64,000 nt of DNA from Amylostereum areolatum (lineage: Eukaryota; Basidiomycota; Agaricomycetes; Russulales; Stereaceae). The stretch is taken from NCBI GenBank assembly GCA_012932865.1, contig SAXG01000080.1, forward strand, positions 122,753 to 186,752, written 5' to 3'. The translations under genes were made by a program, and so were the position numbers. Under the pieces are notes generated by a model that was not told the origin of the DNA, did not search any database, and saw nothing but the letters and a program-made list of their open reading frames with translations. Shown piece by piece: positions 10,764 to 23,105 of the stretch (the first letter of the stretch is position 1; each line of letters opens with the position of its first letter).

Positions 10764-11750
10764 TCAGAAAAGGAGCACAGGTAACACTAGTTGAATAGTA
10801 CGCACGACATCTATGAGCTCGGTCAAGCGACTAGCTCTCTCCCACACACTTTCTACGTCGGATCGGAGTGCAGCTTCCCAATGCATGAGGGGGCGAAGAG
10901 ATTCGATCCATTCCCCGTAATATAGATGCAATTGCCCCGTGCGTCTCGCCTCTCCGACCTTTCCCCGAAGCCGCCGTACAGATGCAAAGGGCATGTCAAC
11001 TGGCGCCAAAAAGACTAGCATGGTCAAATGATCGGTTGGGAACTGGACATCCAATCCGATATGTTCACTATACTCCGCGGCGAGGTGAGTGAGGAGAGGG
11101 AAGTACTTTGGAAAGTTAGATAATCCTCGGAGTGAAGACGATGGGAGGTGTAGGTGAGTGACCGCGGACAGCATGTTCGGTTTTCCGCGTACCGGGGGCG
11201 GCATGACGCCGACTGCTTCCCGGACGTGAACGTTCGAGCCACATATCGTCATTTCCAGTCCAGGACGGGGCGGGACGTCACTCGGATTGGCCATGACATG
11301 CAAAAACATGTACGACGCGAAAACTCGCTCCAAGTTCGGGAGAAAATGGAGACTGCGGGGTTCGAAGGGCATTGTGGTTCGTGTTCTTGGGTCTATCGCC
11401 AAGGTGCGCACGAGCGCCAATCGTGCGATGACCGAAGGTGGATAATGCGTATTTGGCATGTGTAAGGATATTGGGTAGAAATGTTGGGCTTCTCTAGGAT
11501 TGTGTATGATGACATGCCGAAGAAGAAGAGGCATGGCGAAGCGATATGTCCACGACGCCACTCGAGCAACGGACGCACAGTCGGGGGTTGAAGCGAAGGC
11601 CAGTTGCTCGAGAACGAGGAACACGATGTCGTGGGGATATACAGGGAGTTTGGCTAGACCTGAGGTAGGTGAGTTTTGCAACAAGGAGCTTGAAGGTGTC
11701 CCCACGTCCATATCGTTGGCACTGCACTGGGATGACTGGGTCTGCACCAT
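10764..11750 (-). CDS. F-box-like protein, uncharacterised
   Basis: A single uninterrupted frame of 328 codons from an ATG at 11750. After a short disordered N-terminus, residues ~35-85 resemble an F-box (LPVYPHDIVFLVLEQLAF...CASVARVASWTYRFAMPLLL). The rest reads as irregular alpha/beta leucine-rich sequence (PRSLHFLPNLERVF, SAVTHLHLPSSSLRGLSNFP, YFPLLTHLAAEYS), as in mushroom F-box/LRR-type proteins. A role in SCF ubiquitin ligase substrate choice is inferred from the family only. The lack of introns is notable beside heavily split neighbours, but is common in this family. Confidence 0.7.
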   Translation of the reverse strand: MVQTQSSQCSANDMDVGTPSSSLLQNSPTSGLAKLPVYPHDIVFLVLEQLAFASTPDCASVARVASWTYRFAMPLLLRHVIIHNPREAQHFYPISLHMPNTHYPPSVIARLALVRTLAIDPRTRTTMPFEPRSLHFLPNLERVFASYMFLHVMANPSDVPPRPGLEMTICGSNVHVREAVGVMPPPVRGKPNMLSAVTHLHLPSSSLRGLSNFPKYFPLLTHLAAEYSEHIGLDVQFPTDHLTMLVFLAPVDMPFASVRRLRGKVGEARRTGQLHLYYGEWIESLRPLMHWEAALRSDVESVWERASRLTELIDVVRTIQLVLPVLLF

Positions 11751-12160
11751 TCCGATTATGCTTGTGAAAGGAAATCAGAGGTACCTTCAATATCTGCTAA
11801 CAGAGCCGTAAGACCAGAAGATTGTCGGCTACGCAGGGAGGGGGAAGTATTCGGGATGGCAGTCAGTCACTTGAATCGGGGTCGACCTCTGCGGGAGAGG
11901 CGGACGACCGGAAGTTCGGAACGTCGACGCGTCACGCCAGTCCCGCCACTTTTATGTAAGTAGGGGTGTTATGTATCAATCGAAAAAGGATTGGTTATTA
12001 TAGTGACAAGATAAGAAAGGCCTCTCACTTCGCCCCCAGACGAAGCATACTACTATGCTATGGGAGGTCCCAGGTTAACGGTGGAAGCGAGTAAGATATT
12101 CAAAAGTATACAGAAAACCAAGAGGTCAAAAATGAATAGCGTATGTACAGAAACCCTGGG
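11751..12160. other. Intergenic
   Basis: Holds the promoter of the F-box-like gene and the 3' region of RFC1. No coding signal seen. Confidence 0.4.
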
Positions 12161-15100
12161 CTACCTTTGTTTTCCCTTGCCCTTCGCAGCCTGAGCTGGT
12201 TTGGCCGCAGCCTTCTTCTTACCCCCCTGCTGTATAAGTTTGTCTCCCTCAATGCCATCCGTGTCGCCCGCCTTATCATCGTCCGCCTCGTCCGGGATAT
12301 CTTCCTCCGCCTGCAAGTCGCGTATGAGTCTAACCATCCCCGAGGTGATACAGCAGAGGACTTACCTCATAAGCCTCTTCGAGGTCAGGCGCGGGCCCTC
12401 CAGCGAGTTTCTTCGGTGGCTTTCCGAGGTCTTCGCCCTTGTGGAATGGAATAGGATGTTCGCGGGTATTGTACTTTCTCGTCAGCGCAGTCTTGGTCGC
12501 TGACGGGATTTTCTTGAGAACAAACTCGTCCTTGTGGTCACCCAGCCCGAGCTCGACGATGGTATCCCAGTCTTCCCGAGAGATGTAGTAGTTATCCATT
12601 TCCTCGATGACGCCATCTACCGCGCTCTGAGGATATGGCACATAATCAGAGGAGAATGAGGACAAGAGGAGGAGGATATGACATACGGAACCCTCGTCTA
12701 TCAGAGGCTGCACCAGGTGCGGGAACAGCGCCGGAATGTATGACTGGCGTATCTCAGACTTGTCTCCCGAGACCTTCAATCGCATGCGAATCTGCACGTC
12801 GGTAAGCTGCCGCGAGAGCTTGTTTTGCTTCGAGTTCTGGCCCAGCCACCTAGAGAACGTGCATCAGGCCGTGCACGACAAAGGAACGCGCGTCGACGTA
12901 CTGAGGGAACCCAAACGCGTTAGGACTGCCCCAGCCGCCTCCGGAACCAAACAGAAAAGACGCAGGACGGACGGTGGAAAGGATGGCGTGTGTGGGCATA
13001 AGACCCCAATGTTGCTCAGGTCTGCAGTATGTTAAGCGAAGAAGGCCGTGGAGGATAGCGATGAAGCGTACCCATGAATGAGTGCGTCCACTAGGTCACC
13101 GTCGGAGATCGATGACGCAGCTTGATCCATCAAGTCCAGATGCTTCAACGCGAGTTCAGGGCCTGCTAGGGAACGAACTTTCACTGGTTGCGTTTTCAGG
13201 TAGTTCTCCTGAAGATGCTTGTTAGTAATCATCCTCACGCACCAGAAGAATAAGCTCGCCTGCATGAATAGAGGCACAAAGGAATAGTCGTGGAAATAAA
13301 GCTCCATCTTGTCGCCAAGGGTACGTCTTGAGGTCGCAGAGAACATTTCGGGAGCAAGGATCTTGTTGATAACATCGAACGGCGTCATAACGGCATACTT
13401 CTCGTTCACCTTGGCCCTGCACTGCAATGAGAAAGGATAGAAGAACATGAAACGAGAGCTTACAATTCCTTGCTCTGGTCAAAGTCCATGGTCGTATTGG
13501 ATAACTTCCATGTCGAGAGCATGTTGAGCACTTGACGGATATCGGAGTTGGCGCCAGCGACCAACTGGTCGAGAACGTTCGGTGAGACTCTCATCCCCTC
13601 CCTAAACATTGAAGGTCGGTTGACAATCCAAGCGAATAAATTAGCGAAGTACATACTTGTAAATGATGGATAGAAGCCTGGATCGCATCGCAGCAGCGTC
13701 GGGTCTTTGATTGTATGTCAATAATGAAGCCTGCCACCGATCCAGTAAACGAACAAACCTTCTGAAGGGCAACTGGAAAGTTGCTGCGGCAAGGGGCTTC
13801 ATCTTAGGCGTTGACTTATCATTTGCAATGCATATTATGGGGATCTGCACATACATACAAAGAGGTCAAATGAGGCTCAGTCGAACCAAGGTAGAACAAC
13901 TGACCTTGGTTTTCTTGATCAACGCGGCCAATGCGCCAACGCCCCCACGATCGCCAGCCGACATTCCATCCACTTCATCCATAATCAAACAAGACTTGTC
14001 CGTGATCGCGACGCCTGCGACATGAGTCGTCTACACTTTCAACATCAGTAAACCACCGAGTAGCGATGCATCACGAACTCACACTCCCGCCTCCCATCCA
14101 ACCATCCAAGGACGTATTGGCGATATTTGTACTGCTCTGAGAACGATGGTCAACGTCCACCCAACTCCAATGAAGAACTTAGATTGTACCTCAACCAGCT
14201 TCTTGCTCCGGGCATCACTAGCGTTCAGTTCTATAGGCGTAAAGCCAGCCATCTTAGCACACAAGTGCGCGCTGGTGGTCTTCCCGATTCCAGGAGGCCC
14301 GCTGATAAGGACGGCTCGGTAGACATTCATCGCGTTCTTCCCAGGCTTCTTGAAGCCGCACTTCAGGCTTGCGGACCTACCATGAACAAGGTGAGGGCGG
14401 AGGCAGAAACCGTTGAAGGAGGAGACGTACCAGTCACTGAGCCACAACTGAAGCTTCTCCACCTGTCCCTTGTTTCCACATATCTCCTTGAACGTTTGGG
14501 GTGCATAGCGATCTGTCCAAAGCTGCGAGGCTGAGTCGACTTGTTTCGTCCTGACGAATTCTTTGTAAGCAACAAAGATCCAACATGCATGGGACGAAAC
14601 AGACGTACCCAGGAGCCCTACTTAGGCCGGCAACCTTGGTCTCCTTCTCGCGCTTCTCCATCTCCTTCGCGCTCTTCTGGATCTCCTTCAGCTCCTTTTC
14701 TTGCTTCTTCTTCGTCTTCTCGTCGAGCTCGCCATTACTGGGCCCTTTCCGCGTTGCAATGAGGTTGAGGAACTCATCCTCGGACAGCGTTCTAAGATTA
14801 TGTTTTTTGATCGCGGCGAGTTTGCTTGGCCCGGCGTTGTCGCCCAAGACGACATACGAGGTTTTCGAGGAGGGCTGAGTGACGACACGCCTGCAGATAA
14901 TGGGTGCCTTTTCGAATGCGAAATTTGGGGAAAGCTTACCCTCCAAATCGCTTCGCAAGGTCGACAGCCTCCTCGCGTGCAAGGCTGCTGAGCTCGCCCG
15001 TGAAGACAAAAGCAAGGCCAGCGAGGCAGTCTGGTGAGGCCGCCTCGGGGATAGGTTTAGAGCCGGGAGCGGAGGGTCCTGCAAGTTTGGCGGCTTTCGC

Positions 15101-16182
15101 AGCTGCCCAACTGCGAGCGTGTGTAAGATAAGGGATTGGCGGTGGGATGAAGAAACGTACTTGAACTTTGGCTTAGGCTTCTCCGGATCCTCTGTGGCCT
15201 CTTCCTTCGGATTGATGTCGGGTTTCGTCTTCGGTTCCACCTTCGTCTTCTGCTCAGACTTCGCCTTGGGCTCTGCCTTCGCCTTAGGTTCTGCCTTCGG
15301 TTTGCGCGCCGGTTCTGCTTTGGGTTCCGCTCTCGGTTTTGGCGTGGGCTTTGCCTTTGGCTTGGACGACTTGGCCGGGGTCTTCTTCTTAGGAATATCG
15401 TCCTCGTCCTCGTCCACGTCCATGACGTCGGCGTCATCTGGCCCTATATCGTCTTCCCCATCTTCTTCGTAGTCGTCGTCTAGGGACGGTTTCTTCTTCC
15501 TATTATATTTGGGCGTGGAAGTGCTTGGGCGGGATTTATGGGGTGACTTGGGTTTGGGGGGCACGGTAACGGCAACCTTCTTCCTTGGCGGTGGGACTTC
15601 ATCCTCCTCGTCCTCCTCATCCGATAGTAGCACCGTCTTCTTGCGCTTCAGGTTCGGCTCCGGCTTCTTCGTGGGCTTCTTCGGAGGCGGATCGTCGTCC
15701 TCCGAATCCGAGATGACAGACCTCTTCTTGGGCGCGGGAGCAGGTTTCGGTGTGGGCTGGGACTTTTTCGGAGAGGGAAGGGTAGATCTGTCACATTCAT
15801 CGTAACCAAAGCGCAGAACAAAGAAGCTATACACACTTGACAGTTTTTGAGACTTGATGGGGTTTCCTGGAACGCGAAAGTCAGTCAATGATGCGACTCC
15901 AAGGACATGCGACGCACCCTTCATCAGAATCGCCTGCAAAGCCATAATACCTCCATCAGCGCATTCAAGGTTAGCAGGAAAGTCAATAGTCGCGCACTAA
16001 TCTCAATAGGCTTCTTTCTTGAGTTCTCCTTTGGCGTTGGCTAGGACGTGTGTTCAGACGCGGGGCCACAGAGCCGTTGCGTGATGACGCACCGTTTGGA
16101 CGGATTTCCGAGGCGCTCCGCCGAAGAACGCCCTGATGTCCTGCACCGAGGACGAGGCAGATTTCTTCGCTGGAGGGGGCAT
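12161..16182 (-). CDS. RFC1: Replication factor C large subunit (clamp loader subunit 1)
   Basis: Start ATG at 16182 ([22 protein letters not shown]); the IxxFF motif is a PCNA-interaction-like element usual at the Rfc1 N-terminus. A long charged linker follows, with Lys/Pro/Glu-rich repeats ([14 protein letters not shown]) and acidic runs. The BRCT domain lies at ~14760-15020 ([40 protein letters not shown]). The AAA+ core begins [20 protein letters not shown], with Walker A GPPGIGKT at ~14275-14298 and Walker [10 protein letters not shown] at ~13965-13985, then [18 protein letters not shown]. The C-terminal RFC1 domain ends with a Lys/Ala-rich tail ([20 protein letters not shown]) at 12161. 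Family role: the largest subunit of the pentameric RFC, which loads PCNA at primer ends in DNA replication and repair. More than ten introns. No damage seen, so this should be an essential single-copy gene. Confidence 0.95.
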
Positions 16183-16633
16183 GTCGAGTACGGGGAAGTG
16201 CTCGATAGGATGAAGTTCAAGTTGGGAGAGCCAGACGGTGATGAAGTTGAGAGAGAACGCGTCGCGTCATGGCAAACGCGTGTGTCGCGCAGACCGGAGC
16301 CGGGTTCGGTTTTGCACGTGACTAGGATCGGTTCAACTCAAACTCTGCTCTATCTGAATCGATGATTGCGTTGAAGCGTGTTATTGTAACGACAAGTTGA
16401 CGACAAGGGTATGCACGTTGTACATGGCAAACAGAGTAGTATTTCAAATAAGCTCGGAAGTTTGTAAGAACGATAACGGCGGCGCTATATGGCGTTGTGC
16501 ATGGTATACGGCGTGCAGCCAAATTTCACCGACCCAGTGGTGGAGAAACGAAACGAAATAGAACTGAAGCGACAAAACTACAAATATTTGCATATTCCAA
16601 GGACCAATACAAATACTTGACGGAGGTGAGAAA
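16183..16633. other. Intergenic between RFC1 start and GH16 copy 2
   Basis: Short promoter region of RFC1 (16183-16350) and 3' region of the GH16 gene ending at 16634. No other feature. Confidence 0.4.
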
Positions 16634-18180
16634 TCACTGGTAGACCCGAGTGGACGCCAGTTCGAAGTATGCGTTGGTGAACGCGCTGGGGTTGTTGCTA
16701 ACATAATCTAGTACGTGAAGTGTCAATAACCACAAAGCATGTTGGAATGGTAGACTGGATAAAAGGCTCGTACCGTTGCAGGTAGATGGGCATCCGCTGC
16801 TAGAGTAAACGTTGCCGGCCCAGTCACCGCCTGCGAACAAACATCAGAAATCATGCGGGATACCGACTATCAGGATTCGGATGTACTCACAGAAAGTCAG
16901 GTTGATGATGATGTTGGCGGTGTTGAAGTGGGAGTCGATGTCGCACGAGGTGTTAGGGAAAAACGCCATGGGAGTACCCTGAGTGCCGTCCTGCGTAAGT
17001 AGTAAATAAACCATACATGGCCAAGACGGCGTACCCAGTTGTCCGTGTTGATCGAGCTCGCTCCCCCGGAGACCTCGGTGGGGACACTACCGCTGTTGCG
17101 GGGCCAGAACCAGACCTTGATATATGTGTTTGTGCGCTCCATCGCAAACCTACATAAATCGACCTAAACGCGCATCCGTATAACATGCACAACATATAAG
17201 TAACATACCAGCCTCCACCGTTGTTATTGAACGCGGGACCGTAGCTGTTGGCGTCGGCGGAGTGGACACCGCAGCCAGCATTGCCGTTGGAGTTGGTATC
17301 GCAATCGTTCTGGGTGACGGTTCTAGTCGACGATCGATTAACGTGTGACCAAGGTAGTGGTCGAACATGTCGCTCACCCGGTTTGAGTGCGCGATTCGGG
17401 CATCGAACAACCTACCACGCCGAGTTTACGTCAATAATTTTCATCTGCGAAATTAGCGGTACCATCTTACCAGGGCTGGTGTGAAGCGTCGCAGCCTCTG
17501 GAGGGGTGTCGTTCACGCCCTCGAGAATGTCGACTTCGCCCTGTCGCCCCCCGTTAGAAGCTGCACAGACCACTGTCGAATCGACGTCACTGACATTGGC
17601 GGGCCAGGACCCGACTCCCAGCTCCCAGATCGCCGGCCATGTTCTGTCACGGTCATCGCCAATGTCAGCAGTCAACTCTTCCGACGAAACAACAGCCACA
17701 ACATACCCACACCCCTGCGGCATATGGATGACATCGAACCTGTAAATGCAATCGCAAGTCAGAATGTATAATCAGAAAAACGCGCCCCGAAACAGTAGAC
17801 GCACACAGAAACATGGACGTCCCACGACTTTTGCGACTGGATGCGCGAGGACTTGCGTCCAGCGCCGCCGGTCAACACAGTAGTAGAATCCGCGCGAAGG
17901 AAAAAGTTCCCGCCTTCGACGGTGGCCAGACCCAGGTTTTGCGCGGTGCCCTTGTCCACGTAGTCCCTAAAGAGACATCAGAGACGATGCGATAGTGCAC
18001 GCGTTATGGTCAAGATGCGCACACCAAGCCGTTGGTCGGGTCCGCCTCGGCGATCCAGTCGAAGTTGTCGAAAAAGCCTTGACCGGTGAAGGTATCGGTG
18101 ACGGCGTAGGTCGCGGCGAGGGTGCGGCCAGCCAAGAGCAAGGCCAGGACGACGTTTGAGCAGGAGATGAAAGACTTCAT
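16634..18180 (-). CDS. Secreted GH16 family beta-glucanase, copy 2
   Basis: Start ATG at 18180; signal peptide MKSFISCSNVVLALLLAG with probable cleavage after RTLA, then ATYAVTDTFTGQGFFDNFDW. Exons then encode TAQNLGLATVEGGNFFLRAD, GRKSSRIQSQKSWDVHVSV, RTWPAIWELGVGSWPAN, the catalytic GEVDILEGVNDTPPEAATLH (ExDxxE present), NAGCGVHSADANSYGPAFNN, KVWFWPRNSGSVPTEVSGGA, NTSCDIDSHFNTANIIINLT and FCGDWAGNVYSSSGCPSTCN, ending FELASTRVYQ. About ten short introns in positions matching copy 3. Predicted extracellular endo-beta-1,3(4)-glucanase. It sits in a tandem segmental duplication with copy 3. Confidence 0.9.
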
Positions 18181-18254
18181 TTTCGCGGGACGAGAGGAGG
18201 GTAAAAGCTGCGAATGGGGGCAACTGAGGTCAGTATGCTACGGACAGCAGCATA

Positions 18255-18260
18255 TTTATA
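18255..18260 (-). promoter_or_regulatory. TATA box of GH16 copy 2
   Basis: Minus-strand CGTATAAATATG about 80 bp upstream of the ATG at 18180. Placed like the TATA boxes of the other two GH16 genes. Confidence 0.6.
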
Positions 18261-19189
18261 CGGAGATCCCTGTATAGTGAGAGAGAGAAAAATGCATGGG
18301 TCGTGAGGTGAAGTCGTTGCGCGGAGGAAACAAGGTTGTAACGTGCGGCTGGTGGACGCGTCAAAATTTGGGAGACGGGCGAATGGGGATGGAGAAGTCG
18401 ACGAAGCGTCTCGGGCTGCACGCTCGGGTTCCACGTGCTGGGAAAACATAGCACGGAAGTACAAGTCAAATCACCGGTTGCGCCACGCGGAGAAATCCTG
18501 CTCGCACACGCTCCTATCCTTTCTAGGCGGCGAGTATGAGGATTTTGAGGGTGTTTTGCGACTTTCGGACGTATGTGGGTCAAGTGGTCGCGCTCACAAG
18601 CGATCAGCTGCGACGCCGACACCACCACCAACTGAATCCGTGGGAACCCCCCTTATGCAAGGATGCGCGACTCCAACGAATCTATGAGAGGTAAAATTCC
18701 TGTAAAAGAAACATGGCGCTCCCGAGGTCCGCGCGTTCGGCCGCGTAAGCGGACGGTGCAGTGGCTTCGAGGTGCAATTTGAAGGTGCGCCACATCCCAA
18801 TTCGCACATCTGCGATGGATCACTCAGAGGAAGCCTGTACGTAGCGAATAAAAAGGAGATTTGTACTCCACGATCCTTCCCGTGATCCTCTTCTATACGC
18901 CAGTCGAGTCCTTTTGCCTTGTCCAGGAGCTCTTGGCTTCCCCGGGGATTCACCGTAACTTTCGACACCGGTTTCCTTGCGACAAACGAATATGACTTCA
19001 ACAGCAGCTGTGGGCGAGTCGTTTCTGTTTCTTTCGATGGGTCCGACGATCGCGCTGCACCGAGCTTCGAACGCGCATGTATCCCTCCTTTGGTTCCAAG
19101 TTCAACACGGTCGAGAATTTCCGGAAATGATCGTCGCAATACGTCGATGATGTTGGACAGACTAGAACGTGAAGAAAGGCGACGCTGCT

Positions 19190-19385
19190 GACTTCTGGGA
19201 AGGATGAAAAGGTCATATGTCGTCCAAACGACGTACCCAAGAACGATCTTATTCTTCCGCCGTGCTGCAAGGTAAGAAAGAGAAGTACCACATGGTCCAC
19301 GCCGGCGAGGTAGTTGCTCTACGGTGCTTGGTGTGGGGCTCAGAGCTCGTCATGCACCTCGAATTTCTCCGCTCTTGCTCGCTGT
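19190..19385 (-). pseudogene. Decayed fragment resembling the epoxide hydrolase 3' end and downstream DNA
   Basis: Minus-strand sequence around 19340-19385 reads ...RAEKFEVHDEL then stop, and the DNA (gacgagctctgagccccac) matches the true end of the epoxide hydrolase gene (gacgagctgtgagccccgc, 23090-23125). Downstream DNA matches 22850-23000. In-frame stops upstream show it is not functional. Read as a leftover of the segmental duplication; the alignment is short, so confidence is modest. Confidence 0.4.
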
Positions 19386-19957
19386 GAGATCATACGAGCT
19401 GCTTCTGAACAATCGTCGCCGGAGGGTTACAAATGAACCATACCAAAACCATACGCCGTGATTACGGTACAACGTTGGGCGTGAGCCTGAGGCTACGTAG
19501 TGTCCTATCCTAGAAGCGTTGGTGGGTGTGTATCTGGAAGTGGTATGTTGTGTGTGCACAGCGACAGATGAGGAGGAAGACGCCCAAGAAGAATCGGGAC
19601 TCGAATGAAGTTTGACTTCAGGTTAAAATCAGAGACTCGGGGACCCCCGGCCGGCCGGAGACCTGTTCGGTTCAACACGTGATTGGGTTTCGTTCGATCG
19701 CGCAAACCTTCAGGATGAGTCGATGTTGAATTGGACCTTGGTGGAAACTTGGTGGCAAAGTATGCTCTCAGGTTACCCGGATGGGGGGTAAGATCATCCG
19801 GAAAGGGGTTTTTTATGGAATTGTACAGGGTATAAGATGTACAGATCCAATGGGAAGGGGTGCATGGTGCCCACAGATACAACAAAAATGGTAGTGAACC
19901 AATGACGTAGATGGAACCAATAAATATACAAGGTATGTTCCCAATGTAGACCCAAAA
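19386..19957. other. Intergenic between duplication units
   Basis: No gene seen. It separates the decayed epoxide-hydrolase-like tail from the 3' end of GH16 copy 3 and may contain one junction of the duplication. Confidence 0.35.
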
Positions 19958-21503
19958 TCATTGATAAACACGAGCGGACGCCAGCTCGAAGTACGCGTTT
20001 GTGAAAGCACTGGGGTTGTTGCTGACGTAGTCTGCGGAAGACATGCTACAAGGCATGGACCATGACGGTAGTCAGAGCGTAAATGAACACACCAGTGCAG
20101 GTAGATGGGCATCCGCTTGTTGAGTAGACTGTGCCGGCCCAGTCACCGCCTGCCCTCAGCATCAATAATCAGCATGCATGACACATACGTTCAATGTTCT
20201 CACAAAAGGTCAAGTTAATGATGATGTTCGCGGCGTTGAAATGAGAGTCGATATTGCAAGACGTGTTGGGGAAATACGCCATGGGAGTCCCCTGAGCGCG
20301 GCGGCTTTACGTGAACGATGAATACGACACTTGTGATTAAGACAGCGTACCCAGTTGTCCGTGTTGATCGAACTCGCTCCTCCAGAGACGTCGGAGGGGA
20401 CGCTGCCACTGTTACGAGGCCAGAACCAGACCTTGATGAAGGTGTTTGTGCGCTCCATTGCATACCTAAACATAGTGTTGTGAACAGCTTCGCGTATCCA
20501 CACAACGTTCGGGGGATAACACACCAGCCTCCACCGTTGCTATTGAACGCGGGACCGTAGCTGTTGGCGCCGGTCGAGTGGACACCGCAGCCAGCGTTGC
20601 CGTCGACGTTCGTATCGCAGTTGTTCTGGGTGGTGGTGCTATGCAATGGGTGAGGACGTTCTGCCGCGACGAAGAGCGTGGTAAATCTAGTATCATTATG
20701 CAGCTTACCCTGTTTGCGCGCGCGAGTCGGGCATCGAACAATCTGATTCACGTGAATGACCTTCATCTGCGGGGACAACGACGTGAGGCATCTTACCAGG
20801 GCTGGTGTGCAGCGTCGCAGCGTCGGGGGCGACATCGTTCACGCCCTCGACGATGTCGACTTCGCCCTGTCGGCGAGCATTCAATATTCAACGACACGGT
20901 CTCGCAAAGCATCGTGGCTCACATTAGCGGGCCAAGCCCCGACACCGAGCTCCCAGATCGCTGGCCATGTTCTATCATTATTGATTAGCAGTCCGTCTCG
21001 CGAAAAAGAAAGAGGATCGATCGACTCACCCACACCCCTGCGGCATATGAACGACGTTGAAACTACCAGGCGACACCGAGTAAGTCAAACCGTAACATCA
21101 CCAACGCTTGTGAACCAAGAACGTACACAGAAACATGCACGTCCCACGACTTCTTCGACTGGATGCGCGAGGACTTGCGCCCGGCGCCGCCGGTCAAAAC
21201 CGTGGTAGAATCGGCGCGGAGGAAGAAGTTGCCGCCCTCGACGGTGGCAAGACCCAAGCTTTTCGCCGTAGCCTGGTCCACGTAGTCGCTAAAGGCGAGA
21301 TCCACGTCAGAGCGGGCCGCCTACACCAACGCTGGAAACACGTACACCAGGCCATGCGTCGGGTCCGCTTCGGAGATCCAGTCGAAGTTGTCCAGGAACC
21401 CTTCGCCGGTGAAGGTGTCGGTGACGGAGTACGTCGCGGCGAGGGTGCGGCTGGCCAGGATCAGGGGCAGGGCGAGCCTCGAGTTGAAAATGAAGGGCTT
21501 CAT
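19958..21503 (-). CDS. Secreted GH16 family beta-glucanase, copy 3
   Basis: Start ATG at 21503 with signal peptide MKPFIFNSRLALPLILASRT and mature start ATYSVTDTFTGEGFLDNFDW. Following exons: YVDQATAKSLGLATVEGGNF, GRKSSRIQSKKSWDVHVSV, TWPAIWELGVGAWPAN, catalytic GEVDIVEGVNDVAPDAATLH (ExDxxE intact), GCGVHSTGANSYGPAFNSNG, AMERTNTFIKVWFWPRNSGS, FNAANIIINLTF, VSNNPSAFTNAYFELASARV. Very close to copy 2 at protein level, with the same intron layout. Predicted secreted endo-beta-glucanase of GH16. No interruption found. Confidence 0.9.
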
Positions 21504-21589
21504 TGTCGGTAGGAGGGAGCTAGAAGCTAGGAATGAAGGGGGGAGGGAGGGCAACGAAGTGAGTATGATATTCCATGTGCAGCAGCGTC

Positions 21590-21595
21590 TTTATA
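21590..21595 (-). promoter_or_regulatory. TATA box of GH16 copy 3
   Basis: Minus-strand CCGTATAAAGACG about 90 bp upstream of the ATG at 21503, same context as in the paralogues. Confidence 0.6.
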
Positions 21596-23105
21596 CGGAG
21601 AAACGGAAACGGGGGGAGAAGCGAAATGAACGGGTTCGCGACCGAAAGAAAAATCCTGGCAGGAAGGAAGCAAGGCAGTGACGTGTGGCCCGGTCGGATA
21701 AGGATGCAATAGCAGTCGACGACTCAGCAGCCTGCACGCTCGCGCACCGCGTGCAGGGAAGGCCAACGTAGAAGTACACATCGTTATTATTGAGTTGGAT
21801 CAGCGGTGGTTGCGTGGGAAATGCGACCGCGCGGAGCCGTTCTGCTCGAGTACGCCTCCTGTCCTTTCCCGGCGGTGAGGCTGAAGTTTCCGTGGGTGTA
21901 TCGAGACTTTCGGTCGCATGCAGGTCAAGTGGTCGCGATCACGAGCGATGTCGCTGCGTTGATACCACTAACGATCATGCGTCCGCGATATCTCACCTGA
22001 TGTGAAGAGGCGCGAGCTCATTGAATACATGTGGAGGTGGTATGAGGAACCCGACGAGAAAGGAAACCTGGCGCTCGCCGGGGACACGCACGGATCCTTC
22101 GCTTCGGCTGCGGGGGTAACGAGAACGGGCGTCCAACGGCTTCGAGACGCGATCGGGGAGTGCGCCACAAATCCAACATGTGGTTTCTCCTGGGTGGGAC
22201 CGCATTTGCATTCCACCCCCGATCTTGACACGAAACGTAGAGCACTGCAGCCTTTCGATGGTCCGGGATCGATGTATAAAAGCAATGAGCAAGGAGAGAC
22301 GGCATACTATCAACACCGCCGAAAACGCGCAGTCACATGATGAATAAACCGAAATACAGCCGTGGAAACGCTCACAGGAAAACTTTAACTTGAAGAAACC
22401 CATCGATCCTCCCGCGGGGTGGCATAGAACGACGACGGTCGACTGATGCAACGGCACATGAACTGGCAGGGTGCCCAATGATGCACTCCTGATTCCTGAA
22501 CGCAATGTCGTGACTGAGGTAGATAGATAGTTCACAAGGCGTGGTCCCTTCAAGGAACTGTCAGGTCTCACTATGAATTTAGAGCGACGCATCACTTTTT
22601 AGGTAGATTTTGCGGATGAGACGGGCAGGAGCCACGCGTGGCAGGATGTACTTGAGGGATAGCGTTCAGCGTGTGGTCCGCCGCTGTGTTCCGGGCTGAA
22701 GATATAGGGAGATCAGGAGAGCTGCCAGGCTGGCGTTCAACGTCCCAACTTCCGTCGCCGACAATATCGCGCTCACGGCCCGTCCTTCCGAACTAGGACC
22801 TGGGGAAGCGCGACGCGGTTGACTTCTGGCCAGCGTACACGAAGGTCATATGCCATCGCGATAAAACGCGCCCCAAGGGCGATGTTATTCCGCTGTAGGG
22901 AGAGTACATGGGCCACGTCGACAGGGTACGAATTGAACACGCCACCATAGTATACCAGGTCCCGGCATTCAACGTGGGCCCCAGCTCGCAACTCGTCATG
23001 CACCCTGTTTCTCCGTCCCTCCTAACCATAAGTCTTCCGGAGCCAGCCACGCCGTCGGCTGGGCACGAATGAAACAAGACGGCGCCACAGCGTTCGACGC
23101 GGGGC

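Larger units (their letters stand above)
16634..19380. repeat. Segmental duplication unit B (GH16 copy 2 plus upstream DNA)
   Basis: Homologous to 19958-23010. Beyond the GH16 gene the upstream regions still align in patches: gtcctttc(cc/ta)ggcggcgag-type stretch near 18515 and 21855, gtcaagtggtcgcg...cacgagcgatc near 18580 and 21930, ggaaacctggcgctc near 18715 and 22065, gtgcgccac near 18785 and 22158, and a terminal block at 19200-19360 matching 22850-23000. The non-genic part has decayed far more than the GH16 exons. Confidence 0.65.
19958..23010. repeat. Segmental duplication unit A (GH16 copy 3 plus upstream DNA)
   Basis: Partner of 16634-19380. Its upstream end (22773-23010) contains another echo of the epoxide hydrolase tail (ctcgtcatgcac at ~22995, compare ctcgtcatgcac at ~19340), lying just downstream of the intact epoxide hydrolase stop at 23106. 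This suggests the duplicated block originally began within the epoxide hydrolase 3' end. No gene is supported at 21600-22770. Confidence 0.6.

Noticed and set aside
18594..19139. 181-codon minus-strand frame in the GH16 intergenic region
   Set aside because: Lies in a duplicated block whose partner does not preserve the frame. Part looks protein-like (LLDKAKGLDWRIEED) but no homologue is recognised.
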